Origin: Gordonia araii NBRC 100433
GTDB lineage: Bacteria; Actinomycetota; Actinomycetes; Mycobacteriales; Mycobacteriaceae
NCBI RefSeq assembly: GCF_000241265.1
Contig: NZ_BAEE01000052.1
Location: forward strand, 1-64,000
Direction of reading: 5' to 3'
Length of the DNA stretch: 64,000 bases
Shown: piece by piece, positions 21,602 through 30,795 of the stretch
How positions within the stretch are numbered: the first letter of the stretch is position 1
How the letters are laid out: every line of letters starts with the position of its first letter
The notes under the pieces: generated by a model
What the model was told of the DNA's origin: nothing
Databases searched by the model: none
Seen by the model: only the letters and a program-made list of their open reading frames with translations
Made by a program: the position numbers and the translations under genes

Positions 21602-22474
21602 CTACGCGGGGATGTCGAGCCCCAGATCGAGCACGGTGACCGAGTGGGTCAGCGCACCGACGGCGAGATAGTCCACACCGGTCTTGGCATAGTCGGCCGC
21701 GACATCGAGGGTCAGGCCCCCCGAACTCTCCAGCTTCGTCTCCGGCGAGCGCGCGTCGCGCCGGGTCACCGCCATCTGCGTCGCCCACAGCGGGAAGTTG
21801 TCCAGTAGCACCAGGGAGGGTTCGAGTTCGAGCACCTCGTCGAGTTGTTCGAGTGAATCGACCTCGACCTCCACGGGTACATCGGGGGCCAGTTCGCGGA
21901 CCGCCGCCAGCGCCGCGGCAACCGACCCCACCGCGGCGACGTGATTGTCCTTGATCAACGCCTCGTCGCCCAGCCCCATGCGGTGGTTCATCCCGCCGCC
22001 AGCCCGGACCGCCGCCTTCTGCAGGTAGCGCATCCCCGGCAGCGTTTTGCGGGAATCACGGATACGCGCCTTGGTGCCTTCGACGGCGTCGACCCAGGCG
22101 GCCGTCGCCGTGGCGATACCCGACAGGTGGCAAATCAGGTTCAACGCGGTGCGCTCCGCGGTCAGCAACTCCCGCGTCGGTGCGCGCAGCGCCAGCACGG
22201 TGTCTCCAGGGACCACGCGGTCACCGTCGGCCAGTTCGACGGTGACCTCGTAGCGGTCGGCGCCGATCACCTCGTCGAAGACCGCTCGGGCCACCGCCAC
22301 GCCAGCGACAACCCCGTCGCCACGGCTGACGATCGCAGCCTCGGTCACAGCGTCGGCCGGGACCGTCGCCAGCGTGGTGACGTCGGGGCCGTAGCGCAGG
22401 TCTTCGTCGAGCGCGGTGCGGATGAGCGCCCTCACCTCGTCGGTGACCGCGTCATCCGCGCGTCGACCGGTCAT
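21602..22474 (-). CDS. nadC: nicotinate-nucleotide pyrophosphorylase (carboxylating)
   Basis: NadC converts quinolinate and PRPP to nicotinate mononucleotide in de novo NAD synthesis. The 290-residue protein has [19 protein letters not shown], the substrate-binding [22 protein letters not shown] split across two loops, and the C-terminal [15 protein letters not shown]. The ATG overlaps the nadA stop (ATGA). nadB (L-aspartate oxidase), which lies between nadA and nadC in M. tuberculosis, is missing here. The 3' end runs directly into a 21-bp repeat array with no spacer. Confidence 0.96.
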   Translation of the reverse strand: MTGRRADDAVTDEVRALIRTALDEDLRYGPDVTTLATVPADAVTEAAIVSRGDGVVAGVAVARAVFDEVIGADRYEVTVELADGDRVVPGDTVLALRAPTRELLTAERTALNLICHLSGIATATAAWVDAVEGTKARIRDSRKTLPGMRYLQKAAVRAGGGMNHRMGLGDEALIKDNHVAAVGSVAAALAAVRELAPDVPVEVEVDSLEQLDEVLELEPSLVLLDNFPLWATQMAVTRRDARSPETKLESSGGLTLDVAADYAKTGVDYLAVGALTHSVTVLDLGLDIPA

Positions 22475-23505
22475 TCGCCGGAGCCGGGGTTGCCGATCGA
22501 GATCATCTTCTCCACGCTGGCGCGAGCCTTCGCCGCGACATCGAGATCGACGTCGACCTCGTCCTGTCCGGTCACCAGGCAGCGCAGCAGCGCGGCGGGC
22601 GTGATCATCTTCATGTACGGGCACGACGCGCGGCCGTTGACCGGCTGGAAGTCGACATCGGGGGCCGCCTTGCGCAGCTGGTGCAGCATGCCGATCTCCG
22701 TGGCGACCAGGACCTGCGACGCCTTGGTCTCGCGTGCGGCGTCGAGCATGCCGCCGGTGGAGAGGATCTTCACCTTCTCCTCGGGCACCGCGCCCTCGCC
22801 CGCGAGGTAGAGCGCCGAGGTGGCACAGCCGCACTCGGGGTGGATGAAGAGGTCGGCGTCGGGGTGCGACGAGGCCTGATCGGCGAGTTCGTCGCCGTTG
22901 ATGCCCGCGTGCACGTGGCACTCGCCCGCCCAGATGTGAATGTTGTCGCGACCGGTGACGCGCTTGACGTGTGCGCCGAGGAACTGGTCGGGCAGGAAGA
23001 GCACGTCACGGTCCGGGTCGATGGATGCCACGACGTCGACCGCGTTGCTCGAGGTGCAGCAGATGTCGGTGAGTCCCTTCACCTCGGCGGTCGTGTTCAC
23101 GTACGACACGACGACCGCGTCGGGGAACTCGGCCTTCCACGCCCGCAGGTCGTCGGCGGTGATCGAGTCGGCCAGCGAGCAGCCAGCACGCGCGTCGGGG
23201 ATCATCACGCGCTTGTCCGGGCTCAGGATCTTGGCCGTTTCGGCCATGAAGTGCACGCCGCAGAAGATGATCTCGTCGGCGTCGGCTTCGGCCGCGATCC
23301 GCGACAGTGCCAACGAGTCGCCGGTGTGATCGGCGATGTCCTGGATTGCCGGCAACTGGTAGTTGTGCGCAAGGATCGTGGCGTTGCGCGCCTTCGCCAG
23401 GCGGTGCACCTCGTCGGCCCACTCCGGGGTCGCCTCGATACCGGTGTAACCGGCCTGTCCATCCGTCCAGGTGAGGTCGCTGTGCAAGTCTGCGGTGATA
23501 CTCAT
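22471..23505 (-). CDS. nadA: quinolinate synthase
   Basis: NadA condenses iminoaspartate with dihydroxyacetone phosphate to quinolinate using a [4Fe-4S] cluster. The 344-residue protein shows [35 protein letters not shown] and the three cluster cysteine regions [18 protein letters not shown] and [11 protein letters not shown]. The ATG is preceded by AAGGAGG at 23511-23517. The predicted start of transcription coincides with a perfect palindrome likely bound by the divergent NrtR. The immediate next gene is nadC, so the iminoaspartate source must be encoded elsewhere. Confidence 0.97.
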   Translation of the reverse strand: MSITADLHSDLTWTDGQAGYTGIEATPEWADEVHRLAKARNATILAHNYQLPAIQDIADHTGDSLALSRIAAEADADEIIFCGVHFMAETAKILSPDKRVMIPDARAGCSLADSITADDLRAWKAEFPDAVVVSYVNTTAEVKGLTDICCTSSNAVDVVASIDPDRDVLFLPDQFLGAHVKRVTGRDNIHIWAGECHVHAGINGDELADQASSHPDADLFIHPECGCATSALYLAGEGAVPEEKVKILSTGGMLDAARETKASQVLVATEIGMLHQLRKAAPDVDFQPVNGRASCPYMKMITPAALLRCLVTGQDEVDVDLDVAAKARASVEKMISIGNPGSGE

Positions 23506-23542
23506 CGGGTCCTCCTTCGCCGCTGGGCTGGGCGATTCGGGT

Positions 23543-23565
23543 GTTTTCGACTGTCGGTCGAAAAC
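23543..23565. promoter_or_regulatory. NrtR-type operator palindrome upstream of nadA
   Basis: Perfect 9-bp arms GTTTTCGAC (23543-23551) and GTCGAAAAC (23557-23565) are separated by 5 bp. The site begins directly downstream of the nadA -10, covering the predicted transcription start, so a bound repressor would block initiation. The divergent neighbour is an NrtR-like regulator of NAD metabolism. Confidence 0.8.
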
Positions 23566-23572
23566 CTCGTTC

Positions 23573-23578
23573 AGTTTA
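23573..23578 (-). promoter_or_regulatory. candidate -10 of nadA
   Basis: Minus-strand TAAACT places the start near 23566, at the edge of the palindrome. The resulting leader is about 60 nt and carries AAGGAGG. Confidence 0.5.
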
Positions 23579-23650
23579 ACACCTCGTCGTCGCGGATCAT
23601 TCCGCGAGGCGGGTCAGCGCGCCACGCCCGGCCCGGTGGACCGGGCCCCT

Positions 23651-23656
23651 TAAGAT
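23651..23656 (+). promoter_or_regulatory. -10 element, leaderless promoter of nrtR
   Basis: TAAGAT ends 7 nt before the GTG at 23664, with no ribosome-binding site. The operator lies about 85 bp upstream, so autoregulation is not obvious. Confidence 0.6.
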
Positions 23657-23663
23657 CGGGCAC

Positions 23664-24380
23664 GTGGCCTCCCCCGTCGATCCCGCCAGCGCCGAATCCG
23701 CACGATCCGCGGTGCGCCTGGAGGTCCGCTGTGCGGTGTTCCGCATCGGCGGTGGGCCGGCACCCGAGCTGCAGGTCCTTCTCGTCGACGGTGAGTCGCG
23801 CAGGCCTGACGTGGATCTCGCCGCGCTGCCCGGTGGCCCCATCGATGCGTCCGCCGACCTGGCGGATACCGCCCTGGCGTGTTTGGCCGAGCAAGCCGGC
23901 GTCGCTGATGTCGCTCACCTCGAGCAGCTGGAAGTCTTCTCGGCTCCCGACCGGGTACCAGGAACGCGCACCGTCGCGTCGACCTACCTGGGACTCGTCC
24001 GACCGTCCACGCCGGTCAACGGCGGGACCTGGCACTCCGTACGGACCCTGCCCCCGACGGTTGCCGATCACGCGGAGATCATCGCCGCCGCCCGCCATCG
24101 GCTCGCCGGCAAACTCTCCTACACCAACATCGCGTTCGCGCTCGCTCCGGCGGAGTTTCCGATGTCCGAACTCTCCGAGATCTACGGGGCCGCCCTCGGC
24201 TACGCGGTGGACACCACCAACCTGCTGCGCATTCTGTCGCGACGTGCCGTGATCACGGCGACCGGCGGCGTCCGGCGCAACGGCCGGGGCGGAGGTCGCC
24301 CGCCCGCGCTGTACCGGTTCACCGACTCGTCGTTGCGGGTGACCGACGAATTCGCGACGTTGCGCCCTCCCCTGATGTGA
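23664..24380 (+). CDS. nrtR: NrtR-like regulator: degenerate Nudix domain plus winged helix
   Basis: The 238-residue protein has an N-terminal Nudix-like domain (about 15-145) and a C-terminal winged helix (about 155-230, SELSEIYGAALGYAVDTTNLL). This is the architecture of NrtR, the ADP-ribose-responsive repressor of NAD genes. The Nudix box is degenerate: the acidic catalytic REUXEE stretch reads ACLAEQ, so hydrolysis is unlikely and ligand sensing more likely. Divergence from nadA, a palindrome over the nadA start and the equivalent position in mycobacteria all support control of nadAC. The GTG start follows TAAGAT by 7 nt. A 22-bp repeat triplet begins 3 bp after its stop codon. Confidence 0.9.
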   Translation: MASPVDPASAESARSAVRLEVRCAVFRIGGGPAPELQVLLVDGESRRPDVDLAALPGGPIDASADLADTALACLAEQAGVADVAHLEQLEVFSAPDRVPGTRTVASTYLGLVRPSTPVNGGTWHSVRTLPPTVADHAEIIAAARHRLAGKLSYTNIAFALAPAEFPMSELSEIYGAALGYAVDTTNLLRILSRRAVITATGGVRRNGRGGGRPPALYRFTDSSLRVTDEFATLRPPLM

Positions 24381-24383
24381 TCC

Positions 24384-24449
24384 AGGTGCCCACTCGGCGG
24401 GTGTGAGGTGCCCACTCGGCGGGGGTGAGGTGCCCACTCGGCGAGGGCG
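24384..24449 (+). repeat. three 22-bp tandem repeats after nrtR
   Basis: Units start at 24384, 24406 and 24428. Each reads AGGTGCCCACTCGGCGGG plus a 4-bp variable end. They begin 3 bp past the nrtR stop and end 22 bp before the -10 of the GNAT gene. The shared GTGCCCAC octamer links them loosely to the 21-bp family, but the period and flanks differ. Confidence 0.93.
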
Positions 24450-24471
24450 TACACCGGGATCGGCGTCCAAC

Positions 24472-24477
24472 TAGGGT
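24472..24477 (+). promoter_or_regulatory. -10 element, leaderless promoter of the GNAT gene
   Basis: TAGGGT lies 7 nt before the ATG at 24485, just after the 22-bp repeats. No Shine-Dalgarno sequence is present. Confidence 0.55.
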
Positions 24478-24484
24478 TGGAGCC

Positions 24485-24958
24485 ATGGACGACGCGATCA
24501 GGCTCGCCACCGTCGACGACGCCGCTTTGCTCACCCGCCTGCAGATCGACTTCGACACCGAGTTCGACTCGCCGGTGCCCGACGAGCCGGTTTTGCGCGC
24601 CCGCTATCGAGCGCTGCTGGCCGACCCCGACGGATTCGCCCTCCTGGCCGGAACCCCCGACAGCCCGACGGGTTTCGCGACGCTCACCTTGCGGCCGACC
24701 ATCTACTGCGACGGTCCGCTCGCCGTACTCGACGAGTTGTACGTCGTACCCGGCCTGCGCGACCGCGGCATCGGGACGGCACTGCTGCTCGCGGCGATCG
24801 CCGAGGTCCGCGCCCGCGGCGGCGGCGAGATGCACATCAACGTCGACGAGATCGACGTCGACACGCGCCGGTTCTACGAGCGGCACGGCTTCGTCAACAT
24901 CGAGCCCGGCACCGACTACCGGATGCTCTGCTACATCCGCGAACTCGGCTCCCGATAG
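24485..24958 (+). CDS. GNAT-family N-acetyltransferase
   Basis: This 157-residue single-domain GNAT protein shows the acetyl-CoA binding pattern VLDELYVVPGLRDRGIGTALL (motif A, R-x-x-G-I-G) and the C-terminal RRFYERHGFVNIEPGTDYRM motif B. It is a soluble cytosolic enzyme. The substrate is unknown: it could be a small molecule or a protein N-terminus. The start is set by the leaderless promoter. An upstream in-frame extension reads through repeat DNA and is rejected. The gene converges with the DUF2567 gene 4 bp away. Confidence 0.88.
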   Translation: MDDAIRLATVDDAALLTRLQIDFDTEFDSPVPDEPVLRARYRALLADPDGFALLAGTPDSPTGFATLTLRPTIYCDGPLAVLDELYVVPGLRDRGIGTALLLAAIAEVRARGGGEMHINVDEIDVDTRRFYERHGFVNIEPGTDYRMLCYIRELGSR

Positions 24959-24962
24959 CGAC

Positions 24963-25631
24963 TCAGACGACCAGCGGATCGCCCGCGGCCCGATAGCCGT
25001 CGGCGTCATCGTCGTCGAAGGCCGAATCGGCGTCTAACGCCGGACTGTCGGCGAACAGCGCGTGGAAGAAGTACCCGAGCAGCGCCATCGTCGGCATGAG
25101 GATGAGCAGGATGCCGGGGGCGCCGACCGCGCCGTCGGCCGGTGCCGTCATCCAGAGATTCGGCGCATGCAGAAAGGTCTGGCCCGCGTCGAGGGTGAGC
25201 GGATCGGGCAGCCTGGTCCGCAACGTCGTCAGGGCGACCTCGATCGCCAGCCCGGAGCAGAACACCGTAGTCGCGGCGAGCACCAGCACACCCAGCGGCC
25301 CGCGCCACGTGCGCGCGGACCACCAGAACGCCGTCCCGGCGACAGCACCGAGCACCAGCAGACCGAGCGCGAACCAGGCGATGCCGTCGAAGTAGCGAGT
25401 CATCTGCTCGTTGGGCACCGCCGCGTAGCCGCGCCGCACGACGACGCCGGTCGGCATCGGCGCGACGAACGCCCACACGAGTGCGGCGATGCTACTCACC
25501 ACGGCGACCCCGACGACGAAACGCACGGCCTGGGCGGCCACCAGTACGTTGGCCCGCCATGGCGAGGCGACATGGCCGGACGGCAACGGCCGGTCCGACG
25601 GCCCCGGGGCGAGAATCACCGGTTCGCTCAT
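24963..25631 (-). CDS. DUF2567-type membrane protein
   Basis: The 222-residue membrane protein has four segments at about 30-55, 84-103, 108-130 and 178-198. An extracytoplasmic-looking loop reads [20 protein letters not shown], and the tail is acidic ([14 protein letters not shown]). It matches in place and type the M. tuberculosis Rv1591 protein after bioB and Rv1590. The ATG overlaps the bsaP stop (ATGA), so it is the distal gene of the biotin operon. No function is established. A link to biotin uptake would be speculation. Confidence 0.8.
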   Translation of the reverse strand: MSEPVILAPGPSDRPLPSGHVASPWRANVLVAAQAVRFVVGVAVVSSIAALVWAFVAPMPTGVVVRRGYAAVPNEQMTRYFDGIAWFALGLLVLGAVAGTAFWWSARTWRGPLGVLVLAATTVFCSGLAIEVALTTLRTRLPDPLTLDAGQTFLHAPNLWMTAPADGAVGAPGILLILMPTMALLGYFFHALFADSPALDADSAFDDDDADGYRAAGDPLVV

Positions 25632-25888
25632 CGCTGCTCCAATTCGCTCGAATCGACCTCGCCGTGGCGCGAGCAGCGTGCCCACCACCCGTCCGGCCGC
25701 ACCTGCACGACCATCCGGCGGCCGCACTGCCCGCAGAAACGCGGCGGCTCCAAGCCCAAGCGGGCCGTCGTGGGAATCGCGGCCTCGTCCTGCAACTCCA
25801 TCGCGATTCCCGTGTAGACGCCGAATCGGTGCGGGGCGGCCAGCGGCCCCGGAACGGTGGCGCCGGGCGCGGTGTCGGGGCGGGTCAT
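25628..25888 (-). CDS. bsaP: biotin synthase auxiliary protein BsaP
   Basis: This 86-residue protein has a cysteine cluster [11 protein letters not shown] ... WARCSRHGE near the C-terminus, suited to binding a metal or Fe-S cluster. It lies 4 bp after bioB, the position of M. tuberculosis Rv1590. That protein has been described as an iron-sulfur auxiliary factor supporting biotin synthase turnover. This recollection is from the literature and not checked here. The N-terminal 45 residues are low complexity, then LGLEPPRFC begins the conserved part. It overlaps the DUF2567 gene by 4 bp. Confidence 0.82.
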   Translation of the reverse strand: MTRPDTAPGATVPGPLAAPHRFGVYTGIAMELQDEAAIPTTARLGLEPPRFCGQCGRRMVVQVRPDGWWARCSRHGEVDSSELEQR

Positions 25889-25892
25889 CGGC

Positions 25893-26930
25893 TCACAGCG
25901 TGTCGTTGAGCGCCTTGATGGGCATCGACAGGTTGTCCAGCAGGTCCAGGTCGGCCTCGGCGGGCCGGCCCAGCGTGGTCAGGTAGTTGCCGACGATGAC
26001 GGCGTTGATGCCGCCCAGGATGCCCTGTTCGGCACCCAGATCGCCGAGGGTGATCTCCCGGCCGCCGGCGAACCGCAAGATCGTGCGGGGCAATGCCAGG
26101 CGGAAGGCGGCGACGGCCTTGAGCGCCTCGGCGGCCGGCAGGACGTCGAGATCGCCGAACGGCGTTCCGGGCCGCGGATTCAGAAAGTTCAGCGGTACCT
26201 CGTCGGGCTCCAGCTCGGCGAGGTTCGCGGCGAACTCGGCGCGCTGCTCCAACGACTCCCCCATGCCGAGGATGCCGCCGCAGCACACTTCCATGCCCGC
26301 CTCGCGCACCATCTTCAGCGTGTCCCAGCGCTCCTCCCAGGAGTGCGTGGTGACGACATTGGGGAAGTGTGACTTCGCGGTCTCGAGATTGTGGTTGTAC
26401 CGGTGCACACCCATCGCGGCGAGCTCGTCGACCTGCTCCTGGGTGAGCATGCCGAGGCTGCAGGCGATCTGGATGTCCACCTCGTTGCGAATCGCCTCGA
26501 TGCCGGCGGCGACCTGGCTCATCAGGCGCTTGTCCGGACCGCGCACCGCCGCGACGATGCAGAACTCGGTGGCGCCGGTCTTGGCGGTCTGCTTGGCGGC
26601 CTCCACCAGCGACGGGATGTCGATCCAGGCACTGCGGACCGGCGAGGAGAAGAGCCCGGACTGCGAGCAGAAGTGGCAGTCCTCCGGGCAACCACCGGTC
26701 TTCAGCGAGATGATGCCCTCGACCTCGACCTCCGGTCCGCACCAGCGCATCCGCACGTCGTGAGCCAGCGCCAGCAGCTCTTCGAGCCGCTCGTCGGGCA
26801 GCCGGAGCACGGTGAGCACCTGCTCCTGCGACAGTCCTTCGCCTGCCTCGAGCACCTGTTGGCGGGCGACGGCCAGGATGTCGTCGGCGCCGGCGAGCTC
26901 GTCGGGGGCGGTGGTGGAAGCTGAGGTCAT
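25893..26930 (-). CDS. bioB: biotin synthase
   Basis: BioB is a radical-SAM enzyme that inserts sulfur into dethiobiotin. The 345-residue protein has the CxxxCxxC cluster motif in [18 protein letters not shown], followed by the partial-barrel sequences [27 protein letters not shown] and the auxiliary-cluster arginine region [14 protein letters not shown]. The ATG at 26930 overlaps the bioD stop. The long upstream reading belongs to another frame of bioD and bioF. BsaP, probably its partner, is the next gene. Confidence 0.98.
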   Translation of the reverse strand: MTSASTTAPDELAGADDILAVARQQVLEAGEGLSQEQVLTVLRLPDERLEELLALAHDVRMRWCGPEVEVEGIISLKTGGCPEDCHFCSQSGLFSSPVRSAWIDIPSLVEAAKQTAKTGATEFCIVAAVRGPDKRLMSQVAAGIEAIRNEVDIQIACSLGMLTQEQVDELAAMGVHRYNHNLETAKSHFPNVVTTHSWEERWDTLKMVREAGMEVCCGGILGMGESLEQRAEFAANLAELEPDEVPLNFLNPRPGTPFGDLDVLPAAEALKAVAAFRLALPRTILRFAGGREITLGDLGAEQGILGGINAVIVGNYLTTLGRPAEADLDLLDNLSMPIKALNDTL

Positions 26931-27679
26931 GATCGGGCTCCTTCTTCTGGGCGGCGGTCGGTCGGTAGGTCTGGCGCGCCCGGCGGGGGCGGCACCCAAG
27001 CGGGGTCGAACCAGGTGGGCGCTCGTCGGACGAATTCGTCGTGGGGCAGCGAACCGACGCCTTCGGGCAGCGTACCGATGACCGGTACGCCGGTCACGCG
27101 CGGCAAGTCGTCGGCGTTGCAGCGCATCGCCAGGTCGGGGTCGCCCGGCCAGGAGCCGACGACCAGCCCGACCGGATCGAGGCGGCGGGCGCGGATCGCC
27201 GCGACCGTGAGTTCGGTGTGGTTGAGGGTGCCCAGCGCGGGCGAGGTCACGACGACGACCGGTGCGGCGAGATCGGCGGCGACGTCGAGGATGGTGAGCG
27301 GCCCACCGTCGCCGCCGGACTCGGCCAGCCGGACCAGCGCTCCCCCGGCACCCTCGACGATCGTCACGTCGCTGGTGGCCGCGGCGCCGGCGACGGCATC
27401 GACGACCTCGTCTCGGGACAGCGGGGGCAGCCCGGCGCGACGGGCCGCGGTGTCGGGGGCGAGCGGCTCCGTGTAGCGGACGCACTCGACCGGCGCGATC
27501 GGCCCGGCCAGTCGCTGCACGTCGGCCAGATCTCCTGGCTCGCTCGGCCCGACGCCGGTCTGCGCGGGTTTCACCACCGCGATCCGCTCCGCGCCTCGCG
27601 AGCGGGCCCGGGCGACCAGAGCCGCGGTCACGACCGTCTTGCCCACATCGGTTCCGGTGCCGGTGACGACGAGAATCAT
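26927..27679 (-). CDS. bioD: dethiobiotin synthetase
   Basis: BioD closes the ureido ring of 7,8-diaminopelargonic acid with CO2 and ATP. The 250-residue protein begins [20 protein letters not shown], with the Walker A lysine. It continues with AVVKPAQTG and [13 protein letters not shown], the substrate-binding strands. The C-terminus has a Pro-rich extension ([21 protein letters not shown]) that looks dispensable. It overlaps bioF upstream and bioB downstream by 4 bp each. Confidence 0.96.
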   Translation of the reverse strand: MILVVTGTGTDVGKTVVTAALVARARSRGAERIAVVKPAQTGVGPSEPGDLADVQRLAGPIAPVECVRYTEPLAPDTAARRAGLPPLSRDEVVDAVAGAAATSDVTIVEGAGGALVRLAESGGDGGPLTILDVAADLAAPVVVVTSPALGTLNHTELTVAAIRARRLDPVGLVVGSWPGDPDLAMRCNADDLPRVTGVPVIGTLPEGVGSLPHDEFVRRAPTWFDPAWVPPPPGAPDLPTDRRPEEGARS

Positions 27680-28809
27680 GCGCACACCGCCTCGCGGTGG
27701 TGGTTGACGACGGCGGCGACTCGCTCGATCGCGGCCGCATCGAGGTCGGCCCGGGCGGTGATCCGCAGGCGCGACGTTCCGGCCGGCACCGACGGCGGCC
27801 GGAAACAGCCGACGAGGACGCCGTCCTCGCGGCACCTGGCCGCGAGCGCGACCGCCTGATGCGGGTCTCCGATGATGATCGACACGACCGCCGCCTCGGG
27901 AATGTCGGCACCGCACGCACGCGCGATCGCCTCGGCGTTGCCGCGGACTCGATGCGGGAGTGACGGAACGGCCCGCAGAATGCGCAGCGCGGCATGAGCG
28001 GCCCCGACGGCGGCGGGGTTGAGCCCGGTATCGAAGATGAACGGTCGCGCGGTGTCGATCAAGTGGGCGCGCAAGGCCCGCGGACCGAGCACCGCGCCGC
28101 CCTGGGCGCCCAACGATTTCGACATCACCGTCGTCATCACCAGGTCGGGGACGCCGGACAGGCCGCTCTCGGCGATTACGCCCCGCCCGCCTGGGCCACG
28201 CACGCCGAGTGCGTGCGCCTCGTCGACGAGCAGGACCGCCCCGCGAGCCCGCGCCACCGCGTACAGGTCGGCGACCGGGGCGATGTGCCCGTCGATGCTG
28301 TACACCGAGTCGGTGACGACCAGCGCACGGCGCCAGCCGCCGGCCGCCAACGCGGCGTCGACGGCGGCGACATCGCCGCGATCGACGACGACCACGTCGG
28401 CTCGCGACAATCGGCAACCGTCGATGAGGGAGGCGTGTGCCCCGGCGTCGCTCACGATCAGGTCGCCGCGCCCGACGAGTGCGGTGATCGCGCCGACGTT
28501 CGCGAGGTAGCCCGAGGAGAAGGACAAGGCGGCCGCGAATCCGGCGAAGTCGGCCAGCTCGTCCTCGAAGGCGACGTGGGCCGACGTCGTGCCCGCGACG
28601 AGGCGCGACGCGGTCGAGCCGGCGCCGAACTCGTCCAGCGCGGCGCGAGCACCGTCGATCACGCGCGCGTCGCCCGACAACCCCAGATAGTCGTTGGAAG
28701 CCAGGTTCAGGAATTCCGCGCCGCCGCGCCGGACGAGCGGATCGCGGTGCAGTCCGGCCTCGGCTCTCGCGCGCGCGGCGTCGTCGAGCCAGTCGAGTGC
28801 GTCGCTCAT
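27676..28809 (-). CDS. bioF: 8-amino-7-oxononanoate synthase
   Basis: BioF is a PLP enzyme that condenses alanine with pimeloyl thioester. The 377-residue protein shows [40 protein letters not shown], the strand [16 protein letters not shown] and the PLP lysine in [15 protein letters not shown]. The ATG overlaps the bioA stop (ATGA). Within the operon order bioA-bioF-bioD-bioB the pathway enzymes are coupled in reaction-compatible order. Confidence 0.96.
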   Translation of the reverse strand: MSDALDWLDDAARARAEAGLHRDPLVRRGGAEFLNLASNDYLGLSGDARVIDGARAALDEFGAGSTASRLVAGTTSAHVAFEDELADFAGFAAALSFSSGYLANVGAITALVGRGDLIVSDAGAHASLIDGCRLSRADVVVVDRGDVAAVDAALAAGGWRRALVVTDSVYSIDGHIAPVADLYAVARARGAVLLVDEAHALGVRGPGGRGVIAESGLSGVPDLVMTTVMSKSLGAQGGAVLGPRALRAHLIDTARPFIFDTGLNPAAVGAAHAALRILRAVPSLPHRVRGNAEAIARACGADIPEAAVVSIIIGDPHQAVALAARCREDGVLVGCFRPPSVPAGTSRLRITARADLDAAAIERVAAVVNHHREAVCA

Positions 28810-30077
28810 GACCGCACCACCGCCTCGATGCCGCGGCAGATCGCGTCAACGTTCTCCGGCGTGCTGATGTACGGCGGCATCGTGTAGACGAGGTCGCGGA
28901 AGGGCCGCAGCCACACCCCCGCGTCGATCGCGGCGGCGGTAGCGGCGCCCATGTCGACCGGCCGGTCCAGTTGGACGACGCCGATCGCGCCGCATACGCG
29001 GACGTCTCGCACACCGGCCTCATGCGCCAGGGGCACCAGCCCCGCACGCAAACCGTCGCCGATGGCGGCCACCCGTTCGCGCCAGGGAGTCGACAGCAGC
29101 AGATCGATCGACGCACGCGCCACGGCGCACGCCAGCGGATTCGCCATGAACGTCGGGCCGTGGGCCAGGCCGCCGGCCTCGCCACCGCTGATGGCCTCGG
29201 CGATCGGCGAGGTGCACAGCGTCGCCGCCAGCGTCAGGTACCCGCCGGTGAGCGCTTTGCCGACGCACATGATGTCCGGCACCACCCCGGCGTGGTCGGC
29301 GGCGAACAACTCTCCGGTACGCCCGAAGCCGGTGGCGATCTCGTCGAATATCAACAAGACGCCCGCGTCGTCGCAGGCGTGGCGCAGCACGGTCAGGTAC
29401 TCGGCGTCGTGGAAGCGCATGCCTCCCGCGCCCTGGACGACGGGTTCGACGATGACGGCGGCCAACTCGTCGGCGTGTTCGGCGATTTCCCGACGGAGCA
29501 TGCCGGCGTAGTCGCCGTCGAAGGCGCTCGGCGGCGCGTCGACGAAGAACTGCTGCGCGAGCACGTCGGTCCACAGCGCGTGCATCCCGCCGTCGGGGTC
29601 GCACACGCTCATCGGGGTGAAGGTGTCGCCGTGGTAGCCGCCGCGCCACGTCAGGAGCCGCGTCTTTGCCCGCGCGCCCCTGGCTCGCCAGTACTGCAGT
29701 GCCATCTTCACCGCGACCTCGACCGAAACGGACCCGGAGTCGGAGAAGAACACCTTGTCCAGGCCATCGGGGGTGATCTCGACCAGCCGCGCCGCCAGCT
29801 CGATGGCCGGGCGATGCGTCAGCCCCCCGAACATCACGTGGCTCATCGACGCGAGCTGCCCGGTCGCCGCGGCGTCGAGCACCGGGTGGCGGTATCCGTG
29901 GATCGCCGCCCACCACGAGCTCATTCCGTCGACCAGGCGCCCCGCTTCGGTTTCCAGGTACACCCCGTCAGCCGCGTGCACCAGCAGCGACGGCACTGCC
30001 GCGGGCAGCGAACCGTAGGGGTGCCAGACATGGTCGGCGTCGAGTTGCGTCAGCGTAGCCGCGAGCGGCGGGACCAT
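28806..30077 (-). CDS. bioA: adenosylmethionine-8-amino-7-oxononanoate aminotransferase
   Basis: BioA transfers an amino group from S-adenosylmethionine to KAPA. The 423-residue class III aminotransferase has [61 protein letters not shown] and the PLP lysine in [12 protein letters not shown]. The ATG at 30077 has GAGGAGG about 10 nt upstream. It is the first gene of the biotin operon and its upstream gap contains a palindrome matching the BioQ type. Confidence 0.96.
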   Translation of the reverse strand: MVPPLAATLTQLDADHVWHPYGSLPAAVPSLLVHAADGVYLETEAGRLVDGMSSWWAAIHGYRHPVLDAAATGQLASMSHVMFGGLTHRPAIELAARLVEITPDGLDKVFFSDSGSVSVEVAVKMALQYWRARGARAKTRLLTWRGGYHGDTFTPMSVCDPDGGMHALWTDVLAQQFFVDAPPSAFDGDYAGMLRREIAEHADELAAVIVEPVVQGAGGMRFHDAEYLTVLRHACDDAGVLLIFDEIATGFGRTGELFAADHAGVVPDIMCVGKALTGGYLTLAATLCTSPIAEAISGGEAGGLAHGPTFMANPLACAVARASIDLLLSTPWRERVAAIGDGLRAGLVPLAHEAGVRDVRVCGAIGVVQLDRPVDMGAATAAAIDAGVWLRPFRDLVYTMPPYISTPENVDAICRGIEAVVRS

Positions 30078-30129
30078 GGGCTCGTCCTCCTCGGCGTGGC
30101 GTGTGGGCTTCGGTCTGCTGGTCGGGGGT

Positions 30130-30146
30130 CCTGTACACCGTACAGG
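30130..30146. promoter_or_regulatory. BioQ-type operator palindrome between bioA and the TetR gene
   Basis: A perfect palindrome is formed by CCTGTAC (30130-30136), ACC, and GTACAGG (30140-30146). It resembles the TGAAC-N3-GTTCA site described for mycobacterial BioQ. A minus-strand TACGGT (30137-30142), which could be the bioA -10, lies inside it, and the bioQ -10 is 30 bp away. Confidence 0.82.
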
Positions 30147-30175
30147 GCGGTGCGTGGCGCGCATCACCCACCCGC

Positions 30176-30181
30176 TACTGT
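30176..30181 (+). promoter_or_regulatory. -10 element, leaderless promoter of the BioQ-like gene
   Basis: TACTGT lies 6 nt before the GTG at 30188. No Shine-Dalgarno sequence is present. Confidence 0.6.
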
Positions 30182-30187
30182 TGGGGC

Positions 30188-30757
30188 GTGGCGATCAATC
30201 GAAGCGACGTGCTGAGCGCGGCGCGCGACATCCTCGGCGAGCACAGTCTCGCCGATCTCTCCATGCGCCGGCTCGCCACCGAACTGGGTGTGTCACCCAA
30301 CGCGCTCTACTGGTACTTCCCCAACAAGCAGAGTCTGCTCGCCGCCCTCGGCGACGACATTCTCGCCGACGTCGTCGTGCCGAGCGAGGACCTGCCCTGG
30401 GACGAACGGCTAGAGGCACTCGCACACGCGATGCGAGCCAGCCTGTGCGCGGTGCCCGACAGTGCCGAGGTCGTCTCGTCGAGCTGGTCGAGCGGCCTGT
30501 CGTCGATGACGATGCTGACGCTGATGACCGATGCCGCCCGTTCCGGCGGCCTGCCCGAGCCGGCCATCCGCGGTCTCGTCACGGCGATCGCGCAGCTCGT
30601 CATCGGCCTCACCCTTGAGGAGCAGACCCGCAGGCAGATGGACCGCCTCGGGGTGACCGGACCGGTCGACCGGGACTTCGACGCCGAGTTCGCCGATGCC
30701 CTGGCGATCGTGCTCGCGGGCGCCCGCAACATCGATCCGGCGGCGGCGCTGGCCTGA
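30188..30757 (+). CDS. bioQ: TetR-family repressor, likely BioQ
   Basis: The 189-residue regulator has an N-terminal helix-turn-helix (about 3-50: [20 protein letters not shown] ... [20 protein letters not shown]) and a divergent C-terminal ligand or dimerisation domain. Its divergence from bioA and the perfect palindrome in the gap point to BioQ, the TetR-type biotin repressor known from Mycobacterium and Corynebacterium. The GTG start is chosen from the leaderless promoter. An upstream in-frame ATG at 30101 would run through the operator. Whether it senses biotin directly or a derived signal is not visible. Confidence 0.85.
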   Translation: MAINRSDVLSAARDILGEHSLADLSMRRLATELGVSPNALYWYFPNKQSLLAALGDDILADVVVPSEDLPWDERLEALAHAMRASLCAVPDSAEVVSSSWSSGLSSMTMLTLMTDAARSGGLPEPAIRGLVTAIAQLVIGLTLEEQTRRQMDRLGVTGPVDRDFDAEFADALAIVLAGARNIDPAAALA

Positions 30758-30780
30758 GCGATCTCTCAGGCTGACCGTGG

Positions 30781-30786
30781 TATCTT
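30781..30786 (+). promoter_or_regulatory. candidate -10 of the acyltransferase gene
   Basis: TATCTT lies 9 nt before the ATG at 30796, giving a leader of at most a few bases. Confidence 0.5.
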
Positions 30787-30795
30787 CGCTCCCCG

